The translations under genes were made by a program, and so were the position numbers. A stretch of DNA of 64,000 nucleotides from Flavobacterium proteolyticum (lineage in GTDB: Bacteria; Bacteroidota; Bacteroidia; Flavobacteriales; Flavobacteriaceae), in assembly GCF_015223105.1 (NCBI RefSeq), contig NZ_JADFTZ010000001.1, positions 744,001-808,000 of the forward strand, in the 5' to 3' direction. The stretch's first letter is position 1. Every line of letters starts with the position of its first letter. Of the stretch, positions 1 to 7,939 are shown piece by piece. The notes under the pieces are model-generated. The model did no database searches and had not been told where the DNA came from. It was given only the letters and a program-made list of their open reading frames with translations.

Positions 1-1471
1 TGTACAATTGTTCCATCACTAAATCGGCTTTATGCAAATCTTCCACCGATTCAAAAAGCGGCACCACATCAACCGTTGGATTGTTCCAATCGCACAAATG
101 AAACATCGCCAACGTTTCCATGACGTTCAAAGCACTTTCGTTGTTACTAATAATGTAACGGTTACAACCTAATTCGCCATTATTCTGTTGAATCGTGCGA
201 ATGGCTTCAATAGAACTGATGGTTTCTTTCGTAATTTCATTCTCAAAATCTGAAGCTTTTAATTGAGCTGAAGCTTTGGATAAAATATCAATTTTTGCTG
301 TTTCTGATAAGTTAAAATAATCTGCTGGAAACAAACTTTTCTCTTTTTGAACAATGTCTTGAAAAACCGCTTTGTGAATTTTGCTGTTCTGGCGAATGTC
401 TAAAGTCGCAAAATGAAAGCCAAACAAATTGACTTTATTCAATAACAAATCTACTTCGTCCACATAAAGCGATTGGTGTTTTTCAATAATGATATTTTTA
501 ATGTTTTGTAATTGCGATTTGAATTCCTCCAAAGAAATAAAAATGTCTCCTTGCGAATAAAAAACCGAACGGTATAACTTGTTTTCTAATTCGGCAATAA
601 TCACGTCAACACCTGTAAAAGTTAATTTTCGTTTTAATTTTCGAATATCGGTGTAATAACATTTTAAGATAGAAGTTCGTAAACGTTCGGCAACTTTCAA
701 AGTAATTTCAGTAGTTACAAACGGATTTCCATCTCGATCGCCACCGGGCCAAAAACCTAAATTGAGCACATCATTCTTGAGTTCGTTTCCTTTAAAAATA
801 TTTTTTTGAAGGTAATGCACCATTTCGCTTGCTGTTGGATAAAATACATTTTCCAAATACCAAATCAAACTCACAGCTTCATCAAAAGGAGTTGGTTTTT
901 CTTTTTTGAAGAACGGCGTTTTACCCAATTGCGCCAACAAATCTTTAATTACAATATGATTGTTAGCTTTCAAAGCTTCCGTCAAATCGGTAATAATTCC
1001 TAAAACCGAACCTGGATAAAACTGTGTTGGATGTGCAGTTAAAACCGTTCTAACTTTGAAATTTTCTAAAAATTCTTTCAGTTCTTTGCTTTTTCCTTCC
1101 GATTCTGCCGTTTCTTTAATAGCACGAAGCGAACTTTTGCCTTCCATATTGTTCACTATTGGAAAAGCAGCATCTTCAATCGCATCAAAAAGCACCACTT
1201 GACGCTCCACATATTGAATAAATCGAAACAACAAACTGATTTTTTCTTCTTCGGAAGGATTGTCTAAATATTTCGTTACGAAGGTTTCAAAAATCTCCGC
1301 TGGACTTTGCTCATTTTTATACCCATTTTCGCAAACTTCCGAAAACAAAGGCAACAAAACTCCCGTGTTATTAATCTCGTCAAAAGGCAACGTGATAAAA
1401 ACACTGTTATAAATGGTATATTTTGAAGCCACATTTTGTTGAAAGCGTTCAATTTTTGGAAGCGTGTACAT
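1..1471 (-). CDS. ppc: Phosphoenolpyruvate carboxylase, N-terminal part (cut by window edge)
   Basis: About 490 N-terminal residues of an enzyme usually near 850-900 residues; the C-terminal half lies outside the window. PEP carboxylase adds bicarbonate to PEP to make oxaloacetate, an anaplerotic cytosolic step. Visible landmarks are the first active-site segment TAHPTQ near residue 145 (TAHPTE in the classical enzymes, so the last residue differs here) and GGDRDGNP near residue 243, which carries the catalytic histidine/arginine neighbourhood. The start is the ATG at 1471, giving MYTLPKIERF. It is convergent or separate from dprA, which is on the same strand but 37 bp upstream. Identification is firm; activity of the variant motif is inferred. 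Confidence 0.93.
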   Translation of the reverse strand, partial: MYTLPKIERFQQNVASKYTIYNSVFITLPFDEINNTGVLLPLFSEVCENGYKNEQSPAEIFETFVTKYLDNPSEEEKISLLFRFIQYVERQVVLFDAIEDAAFPIVNNMEGKSSLRAIKETAESEGKSKELKEFLENFKVRTVLTAHPTQFYPGSVLGIITDLTEALKANNHIVIKDLLAQLGKTPFFKKEKPTPFDEAVSLIWYLENVFYPTASEMVHYLQKNIFKGNELKNDVLNLGFWPGGDRDGNPFVTTEITLKVAERLRTSILKCYYTDIRKLKRKLTFTGVDVIIAELENKLYRSVFYSQGDIFISLEEFKSQLQNIKNIIIEKHQSLYVDEVDLLLNKVNLFGFHFATLDIRQNSKIHKAVFQDIVQKEKSLFPADYFNLSETAKIDILSKASAQLKASDFENEITKETISSIEAIRTIQQNNGELGCNRYIISNNESALNVMETLAMFHLCDWNNPTVDVVPLFESVEDLHKADLVMEQLY

Positions 1472-1507
1472 GGTTTTTAATTTTGACACTAATTTACGAG
1501 TTTAAAA

Positions 1508-2611
1508 TTAAACCACCTCAAACATTTTTCCAGGCAAAGGACGAATCACACCTTTTAATTCCATATTTAATAAAATCGAGGAAATGCGATAAATTGGAAA
1601 ATCGCATTCTAAGGCGATGATGTCCATCATTTCTTTACCTGTTTTTTGAAGGTAATCGTAGATGATTTGCTCTTCATCGGTTAAGGTAACGAACAATTGT
1701 TTTTGTACTGCTTTTTGCGATTCGCGTTGTAATTCCCAATTTAAAATATAGACTAAATCTGCTGCCGAAGTGAGCAAATTGGCGCGTTGTGTTTTAATCA
1801 AATTGTTGCAGCCTTGACTATATTTATCACTCGTTCTTCCTGGAACTGCGAAAACATCTCGGTTGTAATCGTTAGCCAAATTAGCGGTGACTAATGAACC
1901 ACCTCTTTCAGCACTTTCAATTACGATGGTAGCTTCGCTAATGCCAGCAACAATACGATTTCTTTTGATGAAATTTTCTTTATCGGGATTGCTGGTGCTC
2001 CAAAATTCCGTCAAAAAGCCGCCGTTTTGTTCCATTTTTGCCATGTACTTTTTATGGGTTTTCGGATAAATTTGATTTAATCCATGTGCTAAAACGCCGA
2101 TAGTTTGTAAACCACAATCCATTGCCATTTGATGGGCATAAATATCCACGCCATAAGCAAAACCGCTAACAATTATTGGATTTAATGGTGAAATTTCTTC
2201 AATCAATTTCTTAGTAAATTCCATACCATATGTCGTGATTTGGCGTGTGCCGACGATACTAATGATTCTTTTATTTTCTAAATCGATATTTCCCGCTTTG
2301 AATAAAAGTACAGGGCTGTCGTAGCAATTTTTTAATCGTTCAGGATAGTTGTTATCTTGAAAATAAGTGGTAGAAATATTTTCTTGTGCAATGAATTGGA
2401 GTTCAGCTTCCGCTTTTGCAAATACGGATTTATCTTGCAAATTTTTAATTATAATCGAACCAATGCCGTCAATTTTTTGAAGTTGGGATTTTTTTGAAGC
2501 GAAGACTTCTGTAGCGTTTCCGCAATGTTGGAGGAGTTTTTTTGCGATTACATCTCCTACTCCTTCCACTTGCATGAGCGCAAGCGTGTGGTATAATTCT
2601 GACTGTGTCAT
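1508..2611 (-). CDS. dprA: DNA-processing protein DprA
   Basis: 367 residues. DprA binds incoming single-stranded DNA during natural transformation and loads RecA. Helix-hairpin-helix-like N-terminus around residues 9-60 (VEGVGD, IDGIGS), a Rossmann-type core at about 115-265 with GTR at 121-123, SGFAYGVD near 149, the GGFLTE segment near 197 and ERGGSL near 235 followed by VPG, and a C-terminal winged-helix-like part after 315. Length matches full DprA proteins of Bacteroidota. The start at 2611 puts MTQSELYHTL first and lies 38 bp below a TAnnTTTG promoter word. No competence genes are adjacent, so a role in transformation rests on the family alone. Confidence 0.95.
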   Translation of the reverse strand: MTQSELYHTLALMQVEGVGDVIAKKLLQHCGNATEVFASKKSQLQKIDGIGSIIIKNLQDKSVFAKAEAELQFIAQENISTTYFQDNNYPERLKNCYDSPVLLFKAGNIDLENKRIISIVGTRQITTYGMEFTKKLIEEISPLNPIIVSGFAYGVDIYAHQMAMDCGLQTIGVLAHGLNQIYPKTHKKYMAKMEQNGGFLTEFWSTSNPDKENFIKRNRIVAGISEATIVIESAERGGSLVTANLANDYNRDVFAVPGRTSDKYSQGCNNLIKTQRANLLTSAADLVYILNWELQRESQKAVQKQLFVTLTDEEQIIYDYLQKTGKEMMDIIALECDFPIYRISSILLNMELKGVIRPLPGKMFEVV

Positions 2612-2648
2612 GGCGTGTATAAAATTTATTTGGCGTATAATTGAAGAA

Positions 2649-2656
2649 CAAAAATA
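2649..2656 (-). promoter_or_regulatory. Bacteroidota -7 promoter element for dprA
   Basis: Reads TATTTTTG on the minus strand, matching the flavobacterial -7 consensus TAnnTTTG, 37 bp upstream of the dprA start. The -33 element was not convincingly found. Confidence 0.55.
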
Positions 2657-2700
2657 GTTCTTTTTAGCAATAATCCAAAAAAGAAAATGGAAAGCTAACT

Positions 2701-2747
2701 AGCCCTAATGGGAGCGGCACCATGTAGAGCGGACAGCAGGAACAGGG
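2701..2747 (+). repeat. GC-rich dispersed repeat-like element
   Basis: A gene-free block starting AGCCCTAATGGGAGCGGCA and continuing with GAGCGGACAGCAGG. 29 of its 47 bases are G or C, in flanks that are mostly A and T. It resembles a short dispersed sequence family I recall from Flavobacterium intergenic regions (AGCCCnGATnGAAGCGGCATCC, loop, then AGCGGACAGCGGGA), here with a shortened loop. It sits between the divergent dprA and HU/SPOR genes. No second copy was noticed in the window, so family membership is recalled, not shown. Confidence 0.45.
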
Positions 2748-2849
2748 AAACCAAGAAAGCCCAAGCCATTCGCTTCCAATTATTTACAGTAAAAACCACA
2801 ATTGTTAATAATTTTTGTTGATAAAATTTTGATATTGCTATTGATTATC

Positions 2850-2857
2850 TAACTTTG
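2850..2857 (+). promoter_or_regulatory. Bacteroidota -7 promoter element for the HU/SPOR gene
   Basis: TAACTTTG matches TAnnTTTG and ends only 5 bases before the ATG at 2863. If used, the transcript would begin at or next to the start codon, that is, a leaderless or nearly leaderless mRNA. Confidence 0.5.
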
Positions 2858-2862
2858 TTGTT

Positions 2863-3804
2863 ATGCTTATAGAAAAACACATATCCGACTTATTATATCG
2901 TTATCAGTGCGTTACTGTTCCTGGCTTTGGTGCGTTTTTAACCGAAACTGTGTCCGCTCACGTTACTGGAAGCGCAAGTTCGTTTTTTCCACCTAAAAAA
3001 ATGGTTTCGTTTAATGCGAATGTAAAAAATAATGATGGTTTATTAGCGAATCATGTGGCATTACAAGAAAAAATGTCCTACGAATTAGCGGTAATCAAAA
3101 TTGGTGATGTGGTAAACGAATGGACGTATTTGTTGCAAAACCGTAATCGTGTAGTGTTGAAAAACATTGGCGAAATTTCGGTTAACAATGAAATGAATTG
3201 GGTTTTTGAACCAGCTAATACTGTTAATTACTTAACGGATTCTTTTGGATTAACACCTTTTGTTTCTCCAGAAATTACTAGAGAAGTTTTAAAACAAGAA
3301 GTAGAAGCTTTGGAAGAAAAAGCACCAATTATTTTTACTCCTGAAAGAAAGAAAGATTACTCGTATTTGAAATATGCAGCTGTTTTTGTAACGATGTTGG
3401 GCGCTGGTGGTATTGGATATAAAACGTATTACGACCAACAAATTGAGACTAAAACTTTAGCTGTTCAAAAAAACGTTCAAGAGAAAGTACAACAACAAAT
3501 TCAAGAAGCTACTTTTGTAATTAGTGCTCCGGTTGAAGCCGTTGAATTAAGTGTTGCTGCTCCAGTTGAAGAAAAAACGCCTTATCATTTAGTAGCTGGT
3601 GCTTACAGAAGTGAAGAAAATGCTAACAAAGCAATTACTGAACTAAAAGCCGCTGGTTTTGAAAATGCTAAATTGCTTCCGATGAATAAACACAACTTGT
3701 ATCCAGTAGTTTACGGAAGTTTCAAAAACTTAAACGAGGCTCAAACGGAAAGAAAAAATATTCAAAAATCGCACAATGCGGAAGCTTGGTTGTTAATAGA
3801 ATAA
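2863..3804 (+). CDS. HU-CCDC81-like and SPOR domain membrane protein
   Basis: 313 residues. The N-terminal 130 residues (MLIEKHISDLLYRYQCVTVP...) look like the paired bacterial HU-CCDC81 domains seen in Bacteroidota. A single membrane helix lies at about 169-186 (YAAVFVTMLGAGGIGY), followed by a polar linker and a C-terminal SPOR domain from about 244 (YHLVAGAYRSEENANKA...). SPOR domains bind denuded septal peptidoglycan, so this protein probably has a cytoplasmic HU-like part and a periplasmic peptidoglycan-binding end and may act near the division site. That role is inferred from domains. It has its own promoter word and a terminator behind it, so it is likely monocistronic. Confidence 0.85.
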   Translation: MLIEKHISDLLYRYQCVTVPGFGAFLTETVSAHVTGSASSFFPPKKMVSFNANVKNNDGLLANHVALQEKMSYELAVIKIGDVVNEWTYLLQNRNRVVLKNIGEISVNNEMNWVFEPANTVNYLTDSFGLTPFVSPEITREVLKQEVEALEEKAPIIFTPERKKDYSYLKYAAVFVTMLGAGGIGYKTYYDQQIETKTLAVQKNVQEKVQQQIQEATFVISAPVEAVELSVAAPVEEKTPYHLVAGAYRSEENANKAITELKAAGFENAKLLPMNKHNLYPVVYGSFKNLNEAQTERKNIQKSHNAEAWLLIE

Positions 3805-3833
3805 ATTTTTAACACTTTGCGTAATAATTATTG

Positions 3834-3860
3834 AAATCCCAATTTTGGGATTTTTTTTTG
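3834..3860 (+). terminator. Intrinsic terminator after the HU/SPOR gene
   Basis: Inverted repeat AAATCCCAA / TTGGGATTT with a tiny loop followed by a run of T. It lies inside the longest open frame of the next gene, which argues that gene starts further down at 3903. Confidence 0.85.
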
Positions 3861-3883
3861 CATTTAATTATCAAATTCCTCTT

Positions 3884-3891
3884 TATCTTTG
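3884..3891 (+). promoter_or_regulatory. Bacteroidota -7 promoter element for the thioesterase
   Basis: TATCTTTG, matching TAnnTTTG, 11 bases before the ATG at 3903. It supports that ATG over the upstream one at 3831. Confidence 0.6.
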
Positions 3892-3902
3892 CAAAAAAAA
3901 CA

Positions 3903-4415
3903 ATGCAACCAAAATTTCCTTCAGAATCGGTAACTACTTTAACCGACTTAGTTTTACCAGGTGAAACGAATCCATTGAACAATTTATTTGGTGGTGAATT
4001 GCTTGCTCGTATGGACAGAGCAGCGAGTATTACTGCTAGAAGACACTCACGCAGAATTTGTGTAACAGCATCGGTGAACCACGTAGCGTTTAACAGAGCT
4101 ATTCCGTTAGGAAGTGTGGTAACTGTAGAATCTAAGGTTTCCAGAACATTCAATACTTCTATGGAAATCTTTATTGATGTTTGGATTGAAGACAGAGAAT
4201 CAGGAATTAAAAATAAAGCGAACGAAGCTATCTATACTTTTGTAGCCGTTGATGAAACCGGAAGACCAATTCCAGTTCCACCAATTGTTCCAGAAACTGA
4301 TTTAGAAAAAGAACGATTTGCCGCAGCATTAAGAAGAAAACAACTAAGCTTAGTCTTAGCTGGAAAAATGAAACCAAGCGAAGCAACGGAATTAAAAGCG
4401 TTGTTTATGGAATAA
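3903..4415 (+). CDS. Acyl-CoA thioesterase, hotdog fold (YciA/BFIT type)
   Basis: 170 residues. Hydrolyses acyl-CoA to free acid and CoA; the physiological chain length cannot be read from sequence. The hotdog signature is clear: TNPLNNLFGGELLARMDRAA near residues 20-40 carries the conserved N, FGG and catalytic-type D, followed by VTASVNHVAF. The frame is open from an ATG at 3831, but a terminator and a promoter word lie between that and 3903, and family alignment begins at MQPKFPSESV, so 3903 is chosen. Flanked by terminators, it appears monocistronic. Confidence 0.88.
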   Translation: MQPKFPSESVTTLTDLVLPGETNPLNNLFGGELLARMDRAASITARRHSRRICVTASVNHVAFNRAIPLGSVVTVESKVSRTFNTSMEIFIDVWIEDRESGIKNKANEAIYTFVAVDETGRPIPVPPIVPETDLEKERFAAALRRKQLSLVLAGKMKPSEATELKALFME

Positions 4416-4418
4416 ATT

Positions 4419-4441
4419 AAGAACCTTCGGGTTCTTTTTTT
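4419..4441 (+). terminator. Intrinsic terminator after the thioesterase
   Basis: AAGAACC-TTCG-GGTTCTT hairpin with a UUCG-type tetraloop, followed by T residues. Confidence 0.9.
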
Positions 4442-4449
4442 TATTTTTG
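4442..4449 (+). promoter_or_regulatory. Bacteroidota -7 promoter element for the ferredoxin reductase
   Basis: TATTTTTG, matching TAnnTTTG, 15 bases upstream of the ATG at 4465 and directly behind the preceding terminator. Confidence 0.55.
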
Positions 4450-4464
4450 TAAAAAATAAATCAC

Positions 4465-5517
4465 ATGTCATCATTTTATAAATTAAGCATTAAAGAAATC
4501 ATCAAAGAAACAGCCGATGCGGTTTCGATTCTTTTTAATGTTCCCGACGAATTAAAATCGTATTACCAATTCGTTGCTGGACAATACGTAAACTTAAAAA
4601 TCACGCTTGACGGACAAGAGATTAGAAGAGCCTACTCGATATGTTCTTCTCCAAAAAGTGGCGAATTACGAATTGCTGTTAAAGCTATCCAAAATGGTTT
4701 CTTCTCCAAGTTTGCCAATGAAAAATTAGCGGTTGGAAATGTAATCGAAGTAGGAACTCCAGAAGGAAAATTCACTTTCGAACCTAAAGCAGAACGTCAG
4801 AAAAACTATGCAGCTTTCGTGGCGGGTAGCGGAATCACGCCTGTTTACTCGATTTTAAAATCGGTTTTAGAAGAAGAACCAAACAGTACTTTTGTTTTGG
4901 TTTACGGAAATAAATCGGAAAAAGATACCATTTTCCACAACCAATTACACGATTTGCAATTGCAATATGTGGGGCGTTTATTTGTGCAATATGTGTACAG
5001 TCAATCAACTGCTGATAATGCTTTGTTTGGTCGAATTGATAAATCAACCGTAAATTTCATCTTGAAAAACAAACATGCCGAAATGGAGTTTTCAAAATTC
5101 TATTTATGTGGACCTGAAGAGATGATTAATTTGGTTTCGGATACATTGAAAGAAAATAATATTTCCGATTCAGATATTAAATTCGAATTGTTCTCTACCT
5201 CATCAAGCGAAGGAGAAACCGTCGCAAGCGCTGATGGGCACACTAAAATTTCTATTTTAGTTGATGATGAAGAAACAACTTTCGAAATGAGTCAAAAACA
5301 AACGTTATTAGAAGCGGCTTTGAAGCAAGGTTTAGATGTTCCATATTCTTGTCAAGGTGGGATTTGCAGCAGTTGTATTTGTAGAATTACAGAAGGTGAA
5401 GCAGTCTTGAAAAAGAATCAAATTTTAACAGATGCAGAAATCGCGGAAGGATTAACTTTGGCATGTCAAGCACATCCAACAACACCTACGATTAAGATTG
5501 ATTTTGATGATGTTTAA
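4465..5517 (+). CDS. PaaE-like ferredoxin reductase with C-terminal 2Fe-2S domain
   Basis: 350 residues; transfers electrons from NAD(P)H through FAD to a plant-type 2Fe-2S cluster and on to a partner oxygenase. FAD-binding segment RRAYSICSSP at 54-63; nucleotide-binding AGSGITPVYSIL at 120-131 and CGPEEM near 215; 2Fe-2S ligands C296, C301, C304 and C334 in the C-x4-C-x2-C-x29-C pattern. The layout equals PaaE, the reductase of phenylacetyl-CoA epoxidase, but no paaABCD genes are nearby, so its partner is unknown. Own promoter and a shared downstream hairpin suggest a single-gene unit. Confidence 0.88.
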   Translation: MSSFYKLSIKEIIKETADAVSILFNVPDELKSYYQFVAGQYVNLKITLDGQEIRRAYSICSSPKSGELRIAVKAIQNGFFSKFANEKLAVGNVIEVGTPEGKFTFEPKAERQKNYAAFVAGSGITPVYSILKSVLEEEPNSTFVLVYGNKSEKDTIFHNQLHDLQLQYVGRLFVQYVYSQSTADNALFGRIDKSTVNFILKNKHAEMEFSKFYLCGPEEMINLVSDTLKENNISDSDIKFELFSTSSSEGETVASADGHTKISILVDDEETTFEMSQKQTLLEAALKQGLDVPYSCQGGICSSCICRITEGEAVLKKNQILTDAEIAEGLTLACQAHPTTPTIKIDFDDV

Positions 5518-5542
5518 TCTTTAAGATTCCAATTAAAAATAC

Positions 5543-5585
5543 AAATTCCAATTTTATCTAGGTAAGATTGGAATTTATTTTTTTA
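5543..5585. terminator. Hairpin terminator between convergent genes
   Basis: AAATTCCAAT / ATTGGAATTT inverted repeat, then a T-rich run on the plus strand; the minus-strand side is also T-rich. It overlaps the last codons of the GT9 gene and probably serves both directions. Confidence 0.7.
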
Positions 5586-6598
5586 ATAACTTGAGAAGGC
5601 AAAATCGTTCGCATCACATCTGCATAACCTTCCACTTTTTTATTTCCATAAATGGAAGTTGGCAATAACGGATATTGTACTCTGTCTGAAGTCAAACAAA
5701 AATCGTCCGGCTGATTGAAAGGTTTAAAACCTGCGTAAGGATGCGTTGCTCCCCAAAGTGTAATTACTTTTACACCCAACATCGCAGCAATATGTGCATT
5801 TCCAGAATCCATGGAAAGCATGATATCTAAATTGGAAATTACTTCTAATTCTTGTTTGAATTTTAGTTTTCCAGCCAAAACGATTACATTTTCGTGTTGG
5901 TTTTGTAATTGATTCAACAATTGAATTTCTTTTTCGCCTCCACCAAATAAGAAGATTTTATGATTTTTATTTTCTGCTAAACCATCAATTACTTCTTGCA
6001 TCAAATCGATTGGATAGACTTTACTTTCGTATTGAGCAAACGGCGCAATTCCAATCCAATTTTGATTTTTATTCCCTGTTATTGAAAGAATCACTTTCGA
6101 TAAAGTCGCTTTTTCAGGAAATTGAGGATTCGACAAATCAATTGAAAATCCAAGTTGCTTGAACGTTTCCACATGTCTTTCAACCATTGGTTTAACTGGA
6201 GCAAAGACTTTGTTGGTTAAACTGGTTAAGGCTTTCTTTTCGGCTCTACCTTTATCAGTTGCAGCGACTTTTTTTCCGCTTAAAGCGAATAAGGTTCGAA
6301 CAACTTTAGAACGAAGTACATTGTGTAAATCGGCAACTACATCAATATTTAATTTTCGTAAATCAGAAAATAATCGAAGTAATCCGATGAAACCTTTATG
6401 ACGTTCTTTCAAATCCACACCAAAGAAATCTACATTGGGAATTCCGTCAAAAAAAGGTTGAAAAAAAGGTCTGGAAACTACCGTAATTTTTACTTCGGGA
6501 TATTGCAAAACTAAGGCTCTCAACACAGGAACCGTCATTGCGACATCACCCATGGCTGAGAGCCTTATTACCAATATGTGTTTTGGTTTAGACATCAA
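5558..6598 (-). CDS. Glycosyltransferase family 9 (heptosyltransferase-like)
   Basis: 346 residues. GT9 enzymes add heptose or related sugars to lipopolysaccharide core. N-terminus ILVIRLSAMGDVAMTVPVLR is the family signature; SMDSGNAHIAAMLGVKVITLWG near 262-285 is the conserved C-terminal nucleotide-sugar region. The sugar donor cannot be assigned. It follows the DUF4254 gene by 7 bp on the same strand, so the two are probably one operon; this pairing is, from memory, common in flavobacteria. A second ATG one codon later is an equally possible start. Confidence 0.9.
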   Translation of the reverse strand: MMSKPKHILVIRLSAMGDVAMTVPVLRALVLQYPEVKITVVSRPFFQPFFDGIPNVDFFGVDLKERHKGFIGLLRLFSDLRKLNIDVVADLHNVLRSKVVRTLFALSGKKVAATDKGRAEKKALTSLTNKVFAPVKPMVERHVETFKQLGFSIDLSNPQFPEKATLSKVILSITGNKNQNWIGIAPFAQYESKVYPIDLMQEVIDGLAENKNHKIFLFGGGEKEIQLLNQLQNQHENVIVLAGKLKFKQELEVISNLDIMLSMDSGNAHIAAMLGVKVITLWGATHPYAGFKPFNQPDDFCLTSDRVQYPLLPTSIYGNKKVEGYADVMRTILPSQVIKKINSNLT

Positions 6599-6605
6599 AT
6601 GATGA

Positions 6606-7211
6606 CTATTTTTTATTTTGATACAACACCGGATTTAACTCCTCGTCGTTGTACATTTTCATTTGTTTGTACACTTTCATGTATTTGTCACCCGCTTCAA
6701 TATCTTCAATTAATTGACTGATTGAAGTAAACATATCGTTCTTTTGATCTAACAATACATTCAATTTTTCTTGACATTTTGCTCTGTGTTCAGCCGTTGC
6801 TTCTGCACGCGTTGCTTCTTCGTTCATGTGGTAAATTTTCAAAGCCAAAATCGATAAACGGTCAATTGCCCAAGCTGGACTTTCCGTATTGATTTTTGCA
6901 TTTGGTTTTACTTGAACGTCTTTGTATTTATCTAAGAAATAACTATCGATGTATTCCACCATATCCGTACGAACTTGGTTGGAAGCATCAATTTTACGTT
7001 TTAAATCTAAAGCTGCAACCGGGTCAATATTTGGATCACGAACGATATCTTCATAATGCCATTGCACGGTGTCTACCCAGTTTTTTGCAAATAACAAATA
7101 TTCAATAGTTCCTTTTTCATAAGGATTTACAACAGGTTGATACACATCGTCAATAATGTGATATGTTTTGATACTTTGTTCAAAAATGGGAAATGCAAAT
7201 TCAGCAAACAT
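6606..7211 (-). CDS. DUF4254 family protein
   Basis: 201 residues, soluble, no signal peptide. Recognised as DUF4254 from its charged helical sequence, with WAIDRLSILALKIYHM near residue 115. Function is unknown; its 7-bp spacing upstream of the GT9 glycosyltransferase suggests it works with or regulates LPS core synthesis, but that is context only. A promoter word lies 22 bp upstream of the start. Confidence 0.8.
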   Translation of the reverse strand: MFAEFAFPIFEQSIKTYHIIDDVYQPVVNPYEKGTIEYLLFAKNWVDTVQWHYEDIVRDPNIDPVAALDLKRKIDASNQVRTDMVEYIDSYFLDKYKDVQVKPNAKINTESPAWAIDRLSILALKIYHMNEEATRAEATAEHRAKCQEKLNVLLDQKNDMFTSISQLIEDIEAGDKYMKVYKQMKMYNDEELNPVLYQNKK

Positions 7212-7233
7212 AATTATCTCTTTTAAATTGATA

Positions 7234-7241
7234 CAAAAATA
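7234..7241 (-). promoter_or_regulatory. Bacteroidota -7 promoter element for DUF4254-GT9
   Basis: TATTTTTG on the minus strand, matching TAnnTTTG, 22 bases upstream of the DUF4254 start, in the divergent region shared with upp. Confidence 0.55.
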
Positions 7242-7285
7242 GCGATTTTTTGTACTTTTATCCTGAATTACAAAAAATAAAATCG

Positions 7286-7939
7286 ATGCACATTCATTAT
7301 ATCTCCGAACAAAACAGTATTCTTAATCATTTTTTGGCGCAAATTCGCGATGTGAACATCCAAAATGATAGCATGCGTTTTAGAAAAAACATTGAGCGTA
7401 TTGGAGAAATAATGGCCTACGAATTAAGCAAAACACTTGATTATAAAAATATCGATGTGCAAACACCATTAGGAATTAAACACACTACAACTATTGCAGA
7501 ACCTGTAGTTTTATGTTCGATTCTTCGTGCTGGTTTGGCCTTACATCAAGGTTTTATGAGCTTTTTTGATAACGCAGAAAACGGATTTGTTTCGGCATAC
7601 CGTCATCATTATGACAACGATGATAAATTTGAAATTTTGGTAGAATATCAAGCAGCTCCATCATTTGAAGGGAAAAATCTGATTTTAATTGATCCAATGT
7701 TAGCTACTGGACAATCGTTAGTCGCTGTTCTACACAAATTACATTTGGAACAAAAACCAAAAGAAATTCACATTGCGGTTGTTATCGCGACTCCAGAAGG
7801 AATCGAATACTTAGAGAAAAACGTTCCTGAAAATTGTCACTTATGGGTAGCCGCCTTAGATGAAAAGCTAGACAAGCATAATTACATCGTTCCTGGTTTA
7901 GGCGATGCTGGTGATTTGGCTTACGGAATTAAATTATAA
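7286..7939 (+). CDS. upp: Uracil phosphoribosyltransferase
   Basis: 217 residues from the ATG at 7286 (MHIHYISEQN). Salvages uracil: uracil + PRPP to UMP + PPi. The PRPP loop LILIDPMLATGQSL is at about 131-144 and the C-terminus YIVPGLGDAGDLAYG is the uracil-binding signature. The frame is open from a TTG at 7250, but the family starts at the chosen ATG. Its 3' end overlaps the convergent DUF6427 gene by 6 bp, leaving no room for a separate terminator. Confidence 0.95.
   Translation: MHIHYISEQNSILNHFLAQIRDVNIQNDSMRFRKNIERIGEIMAYELSKTLDYKNIDVQTPLGIKHTTTIAEPVVLCSILRAGLALHQGFMSFFDNAENGFVSAYRHHYDNDDKFEILVEYQAAPSFEGKNLILIDPMLATGQSLVAVLHKLHLEQKPKEIHIAVVIATPEGIEYLEKNVPENCHLWVAALDEKLDKHNYIVPGLGDAGDLAYGIKL

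Noticed and set aside
3831..3902. 24-residue N-terminal extension of the thioesterase
   Set aside because: It spans an intrinsic terminator and a promoter word; family alignment starts at the ATG at 3903.
3809..4153. Antisense frame over the thioesterase
   Set aside because: Shadow of a well-supported gene; no domain and no promoter.
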